A DNA stretch of 64,000 bases from an uncultured Piscinibacter sp. (GCF_937952055.1 NZ_CALFYO010000011.1:1-64000); one strand, 5' to 3'. Counted from the stretch's first letter, positions 44,508-53,333 are shown. Notes: generated by a model not told the origin, from the sequence alone. Translations and numbers: made by a program.

Positions 44508-45884
44508 GTGGAACGAGACTCCCATCCGCCCGGCCGCCTGCAGCGTGCCCCGGAAGGCTTCGTCGACAAGAGCGGCGTTCGCACCGTGTTTGTCGAGGCC
44601 CGCCAAGGCCGGCGCGACTTCATCCGCAATGCTTTCGCCGCAGCGGCCGCCGCAGGCGCGGCGCCGTTGGCTGTCGCACAGTCGAACCCCGTGCCCAAGG
44701 CCGGCGGCGACGCCAACATCCTCGAACTGCCCGAGCACAGCAAGGGCCTCGGCCAGCCGGTGGCCACCGACGGCTACGGCAAGCCCTCGAAGTACGAAGC
44801 CAACGTGCAGCGCCGCCCCAGCCCGGGGCTGACGCAGACCTCGCAGGCCTCGGTGTCGTTCGCACCGCTGCAGTCGCTGTTCGGCATCGTCACGCCAGCC
44901 GGATTGCACTTCGAGCGCCACCACCAGGGCTGGTGGGACATCGACCCGTCCAAGCACCGGTTGATGCTCAACGGCTCGGACCCGTCGTTGCTGAAGAAGC
45001 AGATGGTATTCACGATGGACGAGATCATGCGGCTGCCCAGCGTGTCGCGCTTCCACTTCATCGAGTGCGGCGCCAACACCGGCATGGAGTGGGGCAACGT
45101 CGCCGTGCCGACGGTGCAGTACACGCACGGCATGCTGTCGTGCAGCGAGTTCACGGGCATCCCCCTGCGCATCCTGTTCGACATGGCCGGCGTCGACTAC
45201 AAGCGCGCCCGCTACGTGCTCGCCGAGGGCGCCGACGGCTCCTCGATGACGCGCACCATCCCGATGGAACTGGTCGAGTCCGGCGAGGTGCTGGTCGCGT
45301 ACGGCCAGAACGGCGAGATGCTGCGCCCGGAGAACGGCTACCCGCTGCGCCTGGTGGTGCCCGGTGTGCAGGGCGTGAGCTGGGTCAAGTACCTGCGCCG
45401 CATCGAGGTCGGCGACAAGCCCTACGGCACCAAGGACGAGACGATCCACTACGTCGACCTGATGCCAGGCGGACTGCACCGCCAGTACACGAGCACGCAG
45501 GAGGTGAAGAGCGTGGTCACCACGCCGTCGGGCGGCCAGGTGCTGCTCGACAAGGGCTTCTACAACATCTCGGGCCTGGCCTGGTCGGGCCGCGGCAAGG
45601 TCAAGCGAGTGGACGTGTCGGTCGACGGCGGGCGCAATTGGCGGCAGGCGCGCCTCGAGGGGCCGGTGATGTCCAAGTGTCTGACGCGCTTCAACATCGA
45701 CTGGGTGTGGGACGGCAAGCCGGCCATCGTGCAGAGCCGCGCCACCGACGAGAGCGGCCACGTGCAGCCGACCTATCGGCAGAACCGCGCCGTGCGCGGC
45801 TCCCGCTCGATCTATCACAACAATTCGATCCAGTCCTGGCTGGTGCAGGAGAGCGGCGAGGTGAAGAATGTTCAACTCTCGTGA
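44508..45884 (+). CDS. soxC: Sulfite dehydrogenase (sulfane dehydrogenase) molybdopterin subunit SoxC
   Basis: A 458-residue molybdoprotein of the sulfite oxidase family. With SoxD it oxidises the SoxY-bound sulfane sulfur, allowing full thiosulfate oxidation to sulfate without sulfur globules. A Tat-type signal (RRDFIRNAFAAAAAAGAA) is followed by the Mo-cofactor domain with FIECGANTG, the region holding the molybdenum-ligand cysteine, and a C-terminal dimerisation domain. The GTG at 44508, five bases after GGAG, is preferred to the ATG at 44475. soxC overlaps soxD by 17 bases. Confidence 0.93.
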   Translation: MERDSHPPGRLQRAPEGFVDKSGVRTVFVEARQGRRDFIRNAFAAAAAAGAAPLAVAQSNPVPKAGGDANILELPEHSKGLGQPVATDGYGKPSKYEANVQRRPSPGLTQTSQASVSFAPLQSLFGIVTPAGLHFERHHQGWWDIDPSKHRLMLNGSDPSLLKKQMVFTMDEIMRLPSVSRFHFIECGANTGMEWGNVAVPTVQYTHGMLSCSEFTGIPLRILFDMAGVDYKRARYVLAEGADGSSMTRTIPMELVESGEVLVAYGQNGEMLRPENGYPLRLVVPGVQGVSWVKYLRRIEVGDKPYGTKDETIHYVDLMPGGLHRQYTSTQEVKSVVTTPSGGQVLLDKGFYNISGLAWSGRGKVKRVDVSVDGGRNWRQARLEGPVMSKCLTRFNIDWVWDGKPAIVQSRATDESGHVQPTYRQNRAVRGSRSIYHNNSIQSWLVQESGEVKNVQLS

Positions 45885-46917
45885 TCTGCTGGTCGCGGCG
45901 ATCCTGTTCGCGACGGGCGCCGCATCGGCACAACAGGCCTTCCAAGGCATTGGCCGCGACGCCACACCGTCGGAAATCGCCGCCTGGGACATCGACGTGC
46001 GCCCGGACTTCAAGGGCCTGCCCAAGGGCAAGGGCTCGGTCAGCCAGGGCCAGGACATCTGGGAGGCGAAGTGCGCGTCCTGCCACGGCATCTTCGGTGA
46101 GTCCAACTCGACCTTCTCGCCGCTGGTCGGCGGCACGACCAAGGAGGACGTGAAGACCGGCCGCGTGGCACGCCTGACCGACGAGGCCTTCCCCGGCCGC
46201 ACCACGCTGATGAAGGTGTCCACCGTCTCGACGCTGTGGGACTACATCTACCGCGCGATGCCGTGGACGGCGCCGAAGTCGCTCACGCCCGACGAGGTCT
46301 ATGCGGTCACTGCCTTCCTGCTCAACCTCGGCGATGTCGTGCCGGCGGACTTCGTGCTCAGCGACGCCACCATGGCGCAGGCGCAGGCGCTGCTGCCCAA
46401 CCGCAACGGCGTGGCCACCGACCACGCCATGTGGCCGGGCGGCAAGCCGCGCAAGCCCGACGTGCAGGGCTCGTCATGCATGACGAACTGCGCGGTCGAG
46501 GCCAAGCTCGCCTCGTTCCTGCCCGACCACGCGCGCAATGCCCACGGCAACCTTGCCGAGCAGAACCGCATGGTGGGTGCGCAGCATGGCGCCGACACGA
46601 CGCTCCCGCCGGGTGCGCAGTCGGCAAAGCCGTCAGCCATGCCCGTCGCCAAGGCCGAGGCGCCAGCAGCGCTGTCGCTGCTGGGCAAGAACGGCTGCGT
46701 CGCCTGCCACGCACAGGAGACCCGGCTGGTCGGTCCGGGATTCGTCGAGATCGGCAAGAAGTACGCAGGCCAGGACGATGCGGCGAACTACCTGGCTGCC
46801 AAGATCCGCGCGGGTGGCAGCGGCACGTGGGGCGCGATCCCGATGCCGCCGCAAAGCCTGCCCGAAGCGGACGCAAGATCGATCGCGCAGTGGCTTGCCG
46901 ACGGCGCAAAGAAATGA
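45868..46917 (+). CDS. soxD: Sulfane dehydrogenase diheme cytochrome c subunit SoxD
   Basis: A 349-residue periplasmic cytochrome with signal peptide (1-21, ASAQQ) and two heme sites, CASCH (Cys69-His73) and CVACH (Cys277-His281), separated by the conserved SoxD-type domain with YIYRAMPW and the HAMWPGGKPRKPDVQ region. It passes electrons from SoxC to the respiratory chain. It starts inside the end of soxC. Confidence 0.94.
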   Translation: MFNSRDLLVAAILFATGAASAQQAFQGIGRDATPSEIAAWDIDVRPDFKGLPKGKGSVSQGQDIWEAKCASCHGIFGESNSTFSPLVGGTTKEDVKTGRVARLTDEAFPGRTTLMKVSTVSTLWDYIYRAMPWTAPKSLTPDEVYAVTAFLLNLGDVVPADFVLSDATMAQAQALLPNRNGVATDHAMWPGGKPRKPDVQGSSCMTNCAVEAKLASFLPDHARNAHGNLAEQNRMVGAQHGADTTLPPGAQSAKPSAMPVAKAEAPAALSLLGKNGCVACHAQETRLVGPGFVEIGKKYAGQDDAANYLAAKIRAGGSGTWGAIPMPPQSLPEADARSIAQWLADGAKK

Positions 46918-46924
46918 GCATTCT

Positions 46925-47016
46925 GGAATACCCCACCCGGTTATCCGTTGACATGCCTGTACAGCGAGGGGAATCACCGAGTCAGTGGTCCCTCTGCCTG
47001 AATACCATCCGTTGAC
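46925..47016 (+). promoter_or_regulatory. Direct repeats and possible promoter between soxD and soxY
   Basis: In this 115-base gap GAATACC and ATCCGTTGAC each occur twice. The decamer lies at 46943-46952 and 47007-47016, the heptamer at 46926-46932 and 47000-47006. The first decamer forms a consensus -35 box TTGACA (46948-46953), though no strong -10 follows at 17 bases. An internal promoter or activator-binding repeats for soxYZ are plausible. Confidence 0.4.
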
Positions 47017-47032
47017 TCCACAGGAGAACGAA

Positions 47033-47491
47033 ATGCAAACCCGTCGAGAAATGCTGACGCGCAGCGCGTCCGTGGCTGCCGCGCTGGCAGGGTTGGGGCT
47101 GCTGCCCCAGGCGGCCCAGGCTGCCTGGTCGCAGGCCGCCTTCGAGGCCAAGAACATGGGCGACCTGATGAAGGCGCTGGGCACCTCGGGCCCTGCCGAG
47201 AGCAAGGACGTCACCATCACCGGTCCCGACATCGCCGAGAACGGCGCCGTCGTGCCGGTCGGTGCGTCGTCCAACTTGCCCGGCGTCAAGCGCCTGCTGC
47301 TGCTGGTCGAGAAGAACCCGGCCATGCTGGCGGCGATGTTCGAACTCACCGATGCGGTGGAGACCAACATCTCCACGCGCGTGAAGATGGGCCAGTCGTC
47401 CAACGTGATCGCCGTGGCGATCACCGGCGACAACAAGGTGTTCTTCGCGCAGAAGGAAATCAAGGTCACGTTGGGCGGCTGCGGCGGCTGA
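47033..47491 (+). CDS. soxY: Thiosulfate oxidation carrier protein SoxY
   Basis: A 152-residue periplasmic carrier. A Tat-type signal (TRREMLTRSASVAAALAGL) and the C-terminal swinging arm VTLGGCGG, with carrier Cys150 to which sulfur substrates are bound, are both present. A strong site AGGAG precedes the start by 7 bases. It forms a heterodimer with SoxZ. Confidence 0.97.
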   Translation: MQTRREMLTRSASVAAALAGLGLLPQAAQAAWSQAAFEAKNMGDLMKALGTSGPAESKDVTITGPDIAENGAVVPVGASSNLPGVKRLLLLVEKNPAMLAAMFELTDAVETNISTRVKMGQSSNVIAVAITGDNKVFFAQKEIKVTLGGCGG

Positions 47492-47540
47492 ACAGGCCCG
47501 CTGACGTCAATACCCCCTACAGAATCCCAAGGAGCAAGAC

Positions 47541-47852
47541 ATGGCAGACCCGATGCGCATCCGCGCTCAAGCCGCCGGCGACAAGACCACCGTTCGCGTG
47601 CTGATGAGCCACGAGATGGAGACCGGCCAGCGCAAGGACTCGTCCGGCAAGACGATCCCCGCCTGGTTCATCCAGGAAGTCAGCGCCAGCCACAACGGCA
47701 AGCCGGTGATGACGGCCCAGTGGGGCCCGTCGGTGGCGAAGAACCCGTTCCTGCAGTTCACGATCAAGGGCGCCAAGGCCGGCGACAAGGTCGCGATCAG
47801 CTGGAAGGACAACAAGGGCGACAGCCGCACCGACGAAGCCACCGTCAGCTGA
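47541..47852 (+). CDS. soxZ: Thiosulfate oxidation carrier complex protein SoxZ
   Basis: A 103-residue immunoglobulin-like protein (RIRAQAAGDKTTVRVLMSHEMETGQRKDSSGKTIPAWFIQ) that pairs with SoxY. No signal peptide: it is co-exported with the Tat-targeted SoxY. soxA follows after 13 bases. Confidence 0.97.
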   Translation: MADPMRIRAQAAGDKTTVRVLMSHEMETGQRKDSSGKTIPAWFIQEVSASHNGKPVMTAQWGPSVAKNPFLQFTIKGAKAGDKVAISWKDNKGDSRTDEATVS

Positions 47853-47865
47853 GAAGGTCCACACC

Positions 47866-48660
47866 ATGCGCCATCTGATCCTCACCACCGCCTTGGCCGC
47901 CGCTTCGGCGGCCGCCTTCGCGCAGAAGAGCGCTGCCGACGGCATTGCCGAATACCGCGCGATGCTTGCAGACGGCAACCCGGCCGAGTTGTTCGAGGCC
48001 AAGGGCGAAGCCCTCTGGAAGCAGAAACGCGGCCCGAAGAACGCCACGCTCGAGCAATGCGACTTGGGCAAGGGCCCGGGCGTGGTGAAAGGCGTCTTCG
48101 TGGAACTGCCGCGCTATTTCGCGGACACGAAGCGAGTGCAGGATCTGGAGACGCGCTTGGTCACCTGCATGGAGACGCTGCAGGGCTTCAACGGCGCCGA
48201 GATTGCCAGTACGCCGTTCGGCAAGGGTGAGCAGGCCAACGTGACTGCGCTGGCGACCTGGATCGCCGCCGAGTCGCGCGGCCTGCGCTTCAACCTGCCG
48301 CAGGGGCATGGCGAAGAGAAGAAGATGTACGAAGTCGGCAAGCGGGTGTTCTTCTACCGCGCCGGCCCGATGGACTTCTCGTGCGCCTCCTGTCACGGCG
48401 AGGACGGCAAGCGCATCCGCCTGCAGGACCTGCCCAATCTGACCAAGAACCCGGGCGACGGAATCGGCTTCGCGGCCTGGCCGGCCTACCGCGTCAGCAA
48501 CGGCCAGATGTGGGGCATGCAGTTGCGCCTGAACGACTGCTACCGGCAACAACGCTTCCCCTTCCCCGGCTTCGGCACCGAGCCGACCATCGCACTGGGC
48601 GTCTTCATGGGCGTGAACGCCAAGGGCGCCGAGTCCATCGCACCGGCCATCAAGCGCTGA
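47866..48660 (+). CDS. soxA: SoxAX cytochrome complex subunit SoxA, monoheme type
   Basis: A 264-residue exported cytochrome that, with SoxX, joins thiosulfate to the SoxY cysteine. A signal peptide (1-19) is followed by two domains. The N-terminal one keeps two cysteines (EQCDLG, VTCMETL) but has no CxxCH. The C-terminal one has CASCH (Cys173-His177) and the active-site cysteine heme ligand in LNDCYRQQR (Cys225). It is thus the single-heme form. Confidence 0.94.
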   Translation: MRHLILTTALAAASAAAFAQKSAADGIAEYRAMLADGNPAELFEAKGEALWKQKRGPKNATLEQCDLGKGPGVVKGVFVELPRYFADTKRVQDLETRLVTCMETLQGFNGAEIASTPFGKGEQANVTALATWIAAESRGLRFNLPQGHGEEKKMYEVGKRVFFYRAGPMDFSCASCHGEDGKRIRLQDLPNLTKNPGDGIGFAAWPAYRVSNGQMWGMQLRLNDCYRQQRFPFPGFGTEPTIALGVFMGVNAKGAESIAPAIKR

Positions 48661-48680
48661 ATCCGGCAAGGACCACCACG

Positions 48681-49322
48681 ATGAAGAAGACCCTGATCGC
48701 CGCAGCCTGCATCGCAGCCGCCATCGTCGCCGGGTGTGCGACAACGCCTTCACCGCAGGATCTGGACAAGCTGACGCTCGACCTGATGAAGGCGTCGTTC
48801 CGTACCCAGGGCATCGCCAAGGCCGACCGCCTGAACCAGGATCTCGGTCAGAGCGCCTGCTCGTCCGACAAGGCGCCGAGCGAAGCCGTCGCGAAGCGGA
48901 TCGAGGCCGAATCGCTGGCCAGCATCCAGTGGCCCGAGGGGGGCCGCTACATCGGCGACTGGCGCGAAGGCGAGAAGCTGGCGCAGAACGGCCGCGGCAT
49001 GACCTGGACCGACAAGTCCGACGACCCGAAGGCCAACGGCGCCAACTGCTACAACTGCCACCAGATCGACAAGAAGGAGATCTCCTACGGCAGCATCGGC
49101 CCGAGCCTGTGGAACTACGGCAAGCTGCGCGGCGTGAAGGACGTGGCCGATCCGGCCACCGCCGCGGTCGTGCAGTACACCTGGGGCAAGTTGTGGAACA
49201 GCAAGGCCTACGCCGCCTGCTCGAACATGCCGCGCTTCGGCCACATGAAGCTGCTCAACGAGGATCAGCTGCGCCACGTGATGGCCCTGCTGCTCGATCC
49301 GAGGTCGCCCGTCAACCAGTGA
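48681..49322 (+). CDS. soxX: SoxAX cytochrome complex subunit SoxX, predicted lipoprotein
   Basis: A 213-residue monoheme cytochrome. The N-terminus MKKTLIAAACIAAAIVAGC ends in a lipobox (Cys19), so it should be lipid-anchored, unlike the soluble SoxX of Paracoccus. About 70 extra residues precede the cytochrome domain with CYNCH (Cys123-His127) and the distal methionine in CSNMPRFGHMKLL. A terminator follows. Confidence 0.92.
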   Translation: MKKTLIAAACIAAAIVAGCATTPSPQDLDKLTLDLMKASFRTQGIAKADRLNQDLGQSACSSDKAPSEAVAKRIEAESLASIQWPEGGRYIGDWREGEKLAQNGRGMTWTDKSDDPKANGANCYNCHQIDKKEISYGSIGPSLWNYGKLRGVKDVADPATAAVVQYTWGKLWNSKAYAACSNMPRFGHMKLLNEDQLRHVMALLLDPRSPVNQ

Positions 49323-49332
49323 TCTCCGAAGA

Positions 49333-49353
49333 GCCCGCCGCCGCGGGCTTTTT
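49333..49353 (+). terminator. Rho-independent terminator after soxX
   Basis: GCCCGC-CGCC-GCGGGC (49333-49348) followed by TTTTT, 10 bases after the soxX stop. It separates soxCDYZAX from soxB. Confidence 0.88.
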
Positions 49354-49365
49354 GGTCACCAAAAC

Positions 49366-49381
49366 ATAAGCCAATACTTAT
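49366..49381. promoter_or_regulatory. Inverted repeat at the soxB start, candidate repressor site
   Basis: ATAAG-CCAATA-CTTAT, perfect 5-bp arms, ends one base before the soxB ATG. It occupies the place where a ribosome-binding site would be; no GGAG-like site is seen. The arms resemble ATA/TAT-type ArsR operators and share ATAAGC with two other sox gaps. Confidence 0.45.
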
Positions 49382-49382
49382 C

Positions 49383-51110
49383 ATGAGTCTGAGCAAGCGC
49401 GACTTCCTGCAGGTGCTGGGCGCCGCCGGCGTGGCCGGCATGGGGCTGGCCCGCCATGCCGAGGCCGACGCCGCCACCGCCGAACAGGCGCTTTACGACC
49501 TGCCTCGCTTCGGCAACGTCTCCCTGCTGCACATGACCGACTGCCACGCGCAGTTGCTGCCGATCCGCTTCCGCGAACCGAGCGTCAACCTCGGCGTGGG
49601 CAGCATGACCGGCGCGCTGCCGCACCTGGTCGGCGAGCGTCTGCTGAAGAAGGCCGGCCTGCGCCCCGGCACGCGCGAGGCGCACGCCTACACCTTCATC
49701 GACTTCGAGACCGCCTCGAAGCGATACGGCAAGGTCGGAGGCTTCGCCGAGCTCGCCACCCTGGTCAAGCGCATGAAGGCGAGCCGCCCTGGCGCACTGC
49801 TGCTCGATGGCGGCGATACCTGGCAAGGTTCGGCCACCTCCCTGTGGACCAATGCACAGGACATGGTCGACGCCTGCAAGCTGCTCGGCGTGGACGTGAT
49901 GACGGGCCACTGGGAGTTCACCTATGGCATGGAGCGGGTGAAGGAGATCGTCGAGAAGGACTTCAAGGGCAAGGTGGACTTCGTCGCGCAGAACGTCAAG
50001 ACCACCGACTTCGGCGACCCGGTGTTCCCGCCCTACGTGATCAAGCAGATCAACGGCGTGCCGGTGGCGATCATCGGCCAGGCCTTCCCCTACACGCCGA
50101 TCGCCAACCCGCGCTACATGGTGGCCGACTGGAGCTTCGGCATCCAGGACGACAACCTGCAGAAGATGGTCGACGAGGCGCGCGGCAAGGGCGCACAGGT
50201 GGTCGTCGTGCTGTCGCACAACGGCATGGACGTCGACCTGAAGATGGCCTCGCGCGTGCGCGGCGTGGACGCGATCCTCGGCGGTCACACCCACGACGGC
50301 ATGCCGGTGCCGGTGCCGGTGAAGAACGCCGGCGGCACGACCCTCGTCACCAACGCGGGCAGCAACAGCAAGTTCCTCGGCGTGCTCGACTTCGACGTGA
50401 AGGACGGCAAGGTCGCCGACTTCCGCTACAAGCTGCTGCCGGTGTTCGCCAACCAGATCCGGCCCGACGCCGAGATGGCTGCATTGATCGCGAAGATCCG
50501 CGCCCCCTACGAGGGCAAGCTGGCCGAGAAGCTGGCGGTGACCGACGGCACGCTGTACCGCCGCGGCAACTTCAACGGCAGCTGGGACCAGCTCGTCTGC
50601 GACGCGCTGATGGAGGTGCAGGGCGCGCCGATCGCCTTCTCGCCCGGCTTCCGCTGGGGCACCTCGCTGCTGCCCGGAGACGTGATCACGCGCGAGCTGA
50701 TGATGGACCAGCTGGCCACCACCTACTCCTACGCCACCGTCACCGAGATGAGCGGCGAGATGATCAAGACCGTCCTCGAGGACGTGGCCGACAACCTCTT
50801 CAATCCGGACCCCTACTACCAGCAGGGCGGCGACATGGTTCGTGTGGGCGGCCTGTCGTACGCCATCGAGCCAGGGGCCAAGATGGGTTCGCGCATCACC
50901 GACATGCGCCTCGGCGGCAAGGCGATCGACGCTGCCAAGACCTACAAGGTGGCCGGCTGGGCGCCCGTGTCTGAGGAGGCGAAGAACGCCGGCAACAAGC
51001 AGGTCTGGGACGTGGTCGAGCAATGGCTCAAGGCCAAGGGCCGCGTCGCGCCGCGCCGCATCAACACGCCGCGCCTGATCGGCGTCCAGGGCAATCCGGG
51101 CCTGGCCTGA
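49383..51110 (+). CDS. soxB: Thiosulfohydrolase SoxB
   Basis: A 575-residue metallophosphoesterase/5'-nucleotidase-fold enzyme that releases sulfate from SoxY-bound thiosulfonate. Tat-like signal SKRDFLQVLGAAGVAGMGL (KR instead of RR). Metal-site motifs MTDCHAQLLP, LDGGDTWQGSATSLWT, GHWEFTYG and LGGHTHDGMP. Full family length. It begins directly after a terminator and an inverted repeat, so it probably has its own transcript. Confidence 0.96.
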   Translation: MSLSKRDFLQVLGAAGVAGMGLARHAEADAATAEQALYDLPRFGNVSLLHMTDCHAQLLPIRFREPSVNLGVGSMTGALPHLVGERLLKKAGLRPGTREAHAYTFIDFETASKRYGKVGGFAELATLVKRMKASRPGALLLDGGDTWQGSATSLWTNAQDMVDACKLLGVDVMTGHWEFTYGMERVKEIVEKDFKGKVDFVAQNVKTTDFGDPVFPPYVIKQINGVPVAIIGQAFPYTPIANPRYMVADWSFGIQDDNLQKMVDEARGKGAQVVVVLSHNGMDVDLKMASRVRGVDAILGGHTHDGMPVPVPVKNAGGTTLVTNAGSNSKFLGVLDFDVKDGKVADFRYKLLPVFANQIRPDAEMAALIAKIRAPYEGKLAEKLAVTDGTLYRRGNFNGSWDQLVCDALMEVQGAPIAFSPGFRWGTSLLPGDVITRELMMDQLATTYSYATVTEMSGEMIKTVLEDVADNLFNPDPYYQQGGDMVRVGGLSYAIEPGAKMGSRITDMRLGGKAIDAAKTYKVAGWAPVSEEAKNAGNKQVWDVVEQWLKAKGRVAPRRINTPRLIGVQGNPGLA

Positions 51111-51140
51111 CGGACCTTCCACCACGACGAGGAGACGACG

Positions 51141-51554
51141 ATGAACATCCGCCGACTGCTGGCCACCTTCGTGCTGGGCTTTGCCGCCGCCGGGGCGATG
51201 GCCCAGGACAAGGTCGTCTACCACTTCGACAGCGACGCGGCGCAGGCGCTCAAGGGCCTGCGCAACATGAAGAACCACCTCGACGTGGACCCGTCGGCAA
51301 GGCTCACGGCAGTGGCCCACGCCAACGGCGTGGACTTCCTGATGAAGGACGCCAAGGACCGCAACGGCAATCCCTACGAGGTGGCCGTGCAGGATCTGGT
51401 GGCGCGCGGCGTGAAGTTCGAGGTGTGCGAGATCACGCTGAAGAACCGCAACCTGAAGAAGGAACAGTTCATCGAGGAGGCTGCGTTCACGCCCTCCGGC
51501 GTGGTGCGCGTGGCCAAGCTGCAGCGCGAGGGCGCCGCCTACATCAAGCCCTAG
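51141..51554 (+). CDS. Exported DsrE/DsrF-like family protein
   Basis: A 137-residue protein with a signal peptide (1-22, AMAQD) and a DsrE-like alpha/beta domain (KVVYHFDSDAAQALKGLRNMKNHL ... VARGVKFEVCEITLKNRN). The cysteine in FEVCEITL stands where DsrE-type sulfur carriers hold their active cysteine. A periplasmic sulfur-handling role beside SoxB is likely; the donor and acceptor are unknown. Confidence 0.85.
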   Translation: MNIRRLLATFVLGFAAAGAMAQDKVVYHFDSDAAQALKGLRNMKNHLDVDPSARLTAVAHANGVDFLMKDAKDRNGNPYEVAVQDLVARGVKFEVCEITLKNRNLKKEQFIEEAAFTPSGVVRVAKLQREGAAYIKP

Positions 51555-51569
51555 AACGGCGCTTCACCG

Positions 51570-52685
51570 ATGAGCCTGGAGACGCTGCTCGATCGCTTCG
51601 GCCAGGCACCGGTGCTCGCGGCCGGCGGCCTGGCCATCGGCTTCGTGTTCGGCTTCTTCGCTCAGCGCTCTCGCTTCTGCCTGCGCTCGGCGGTGATCGA
51701 GTTCGCGCGTGGCGTGCACGGCGGCAAGCTGACGGTCTGGCTGTTCGCCTTCGCGATCGCGCTGCTCGCCACGCAGGGCCTCGTCGCGCTCGGCGTCATG
51801 GACGTGGGCAACGCGAGGCAGCTCGCCACGCGCGGCAGTCTGTCGGGGGCGGCGGTCGGCGGACTGCTGTTTGGCATCGGCATGATCCTCGCGCGAGGCT
51901 GCTCCAGTCGGCTGCTGGTGCTGGCCGCGCAAGGCAACCTGCGTTCGGTGCTGTCGGGGCTGGTGTTCGCCGTCACCGCGCAGGCGGCCTGGACCGGCGC
52001 ACTGGCACCCTGGCGCGAGACCATCTCGGCCTGGTGGACCGTCGAGGGGGGCGCCTCGCGTGACCTCACCGTGCTCACCGGCCTCGGCCGCGGCGGTGCG
52101 CTGCTGTTCGCCGCGGTATGGCTGGTCGCCGCCATCCTGTGGGCAAGGCGGCAGCGCGTCGCCCCCTGGGGTTGGGCCGGAGCGAGCGCGGTCGGTCTGT
52201 CGATCGCCGCAGCCTGGTGGCTCACCGCAACGATCGCCGCCACCTCCATGGAAGCTGGCCTCGCGCCCATCCAGGCGCTCAGTTTCACCGGACCCTCCGC
52301 CGAGGTGCTGACGCGCGTGCTGTTCGCTCACGACAGGCCGCCGACCTTCGACTTCGGCCTCGTGCCCGGCGTGTTCCTCGGCTCCTTCGTCGCCGCCGCG
52401 CTGTTCCGCGAGCTCAAGCTGGAAGGCTTCGCCGGTGGCGCCTCGATGCGGCGCTACCTGATTGGCGCGGTGCTGATGGGCTTCGGCGGCATGACCGCCG
52501 GCGGCTGCGCGGTCGGCGCCGGCCTTTCCGGGGCAGCCGTGTTCACCGTCACGTCATGGGTCACGCTGACCGCCATGTGGGCCGGCGCGGCCGTCACCGA
52601 CCGGCTCCTCGACCAGCACGGCCACGAGGCCGCCCAGCCGAACCTGGGCGACCAGGCCGTGCCGCACAGCCGCGCCTTTTCCTGA
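51570..52685 (+). CDS. YeeE/YedE family sulfur transporter
   Basis: A 371-residue protein with about ten membrane helices. Cysteines typical of thiosulfate/sulfur transporters lie at RSRFCLRSAVIEF (N-terminal half), ARGCSSRLL and GGCAVGAGLSG (C-terminal half), forming the pseudo-twofold pore. Homologues in sox clusters are called SoxT and are thought to import sulfur compounds for biosynthesis or signalling. It starts 15 bases after the DsrE-like gene. Confidence 0.9.
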   Translation: MSLETLLDRFGQAPVLAAGGLAIGFVFGFFAQRSRFCLRSAVIEFARGVHGGKLTVWLFAFAIALLATQGLVALGVMDVGNARQLATRGSLSGAAVGGLLFGIGMILARGCSSRLLVLAAQGNLRSVLSGLVFAVTAQAAWTGALAPWRETISAWWTVEGGASRDLTVLTGLGRGGALLFAAVWLVAAILWARRQRVAPWGWAGASAVGLSIAAAWWLTATIAATSMEAGLAPIQALSFTGPSAEVLTRVLFAHDRPPTFDFGLVPGVFLGSFVAAALFRELKLEGFAGGASMRRYLIGAVLMGFGGMTAGGCAVGAGLSGAAVFTVTSWVTLTAMWAGAAVTDRLLDQHGHEAAQPNLGDQAVPHSRAFS

Positions 52686-52714
52686 CATCCCTGCAACGAC
52701 GCACGAGAGAGACC

Positions 52715-53308
52715 ATGCGCCGCATCCTGCTCGCCACCGCGTTCGCTGCTGCGGTTCCCGTGGCGCATGCCGCCGACCTGACCCGCGCCGTCGAGATCGT
52801 CGAGGGCAAGTGCTTCGTTTGCCACGGGCTGGAGGGCGAGAGCTCCAGCCCGGTGTTCCCGCGCCTGGCTGGCCAGCACGCCGCCTACGTCGCGCGGCAG
52901 CTGGCCGACTACAAGTCGGGCCGGCGCAAGAACGACACCATGCAGTCCATGGTGTCGGACCTGTCGGCCGACGACTTCCGCCTGCTCGGCATGTATTTCG
53001 AGTCGAAGCCGACGCGCAAGCACGAAGTCGCCGACCCCGAGCTCGCGCAGATGGGCCGCTTCATCTACAACCGCGGCAATCCCTATTCGGGCGTGGCTGC
53101 CTGCGCCGACTGCCACGGCGCCGCCGGGCACGGCACCGACAAGCTGCCACGGCTGGGCGGGCAGCATGCCCAGTACGTGGAGAACCAGCTCAAGGCGTTC
53201 AGCAGACGCGAGCGCACCAACGACAACGCCGTGATGCACACGATCGCCTCCAAGCTCAGCGAACTGGAGCTGAAGGCGGTGTCGAGCTACGTCAGCGGAC
53301 TGCAATAG
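52715..53308 (+). CDS. Diheme cytochrome c4-type protein
   Basis: A 197-residue periplasmic cytochrome with signal peptide (1-20) and two tandem cytochrome c domains with CFVCH (Cys33-His37) and CADCH (Cys130-His134). Each has the c4-type motif (PRLAGQHAAYVARQL, PRLGGQHAQYVENQL). It probably carries electrons from the Sox complexes to a terminal oxidase. It ends the plus-strand run. Confidence 0.93.
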   Translation: MRRILLATAFAAAVPVAHAADLTRAVEIVEGKCFVCHGLEGESSSPVFPRLAGQHAAYVARQLADYKSGRRKNDTMQSMVSDLSADDFRLLGMYFESKPTRKHEVADPELAQMGRFIYNRGNPYSGVAACADCHGAAGHGTDKLPRLGGQHAQYVENQLKAFSRRERTNDNAVMHTIASKLSELELKAVSSYVSGLQ

Positions 53309-53333
53309 CCTGCACGGTGCCGGCCAAGACAAA

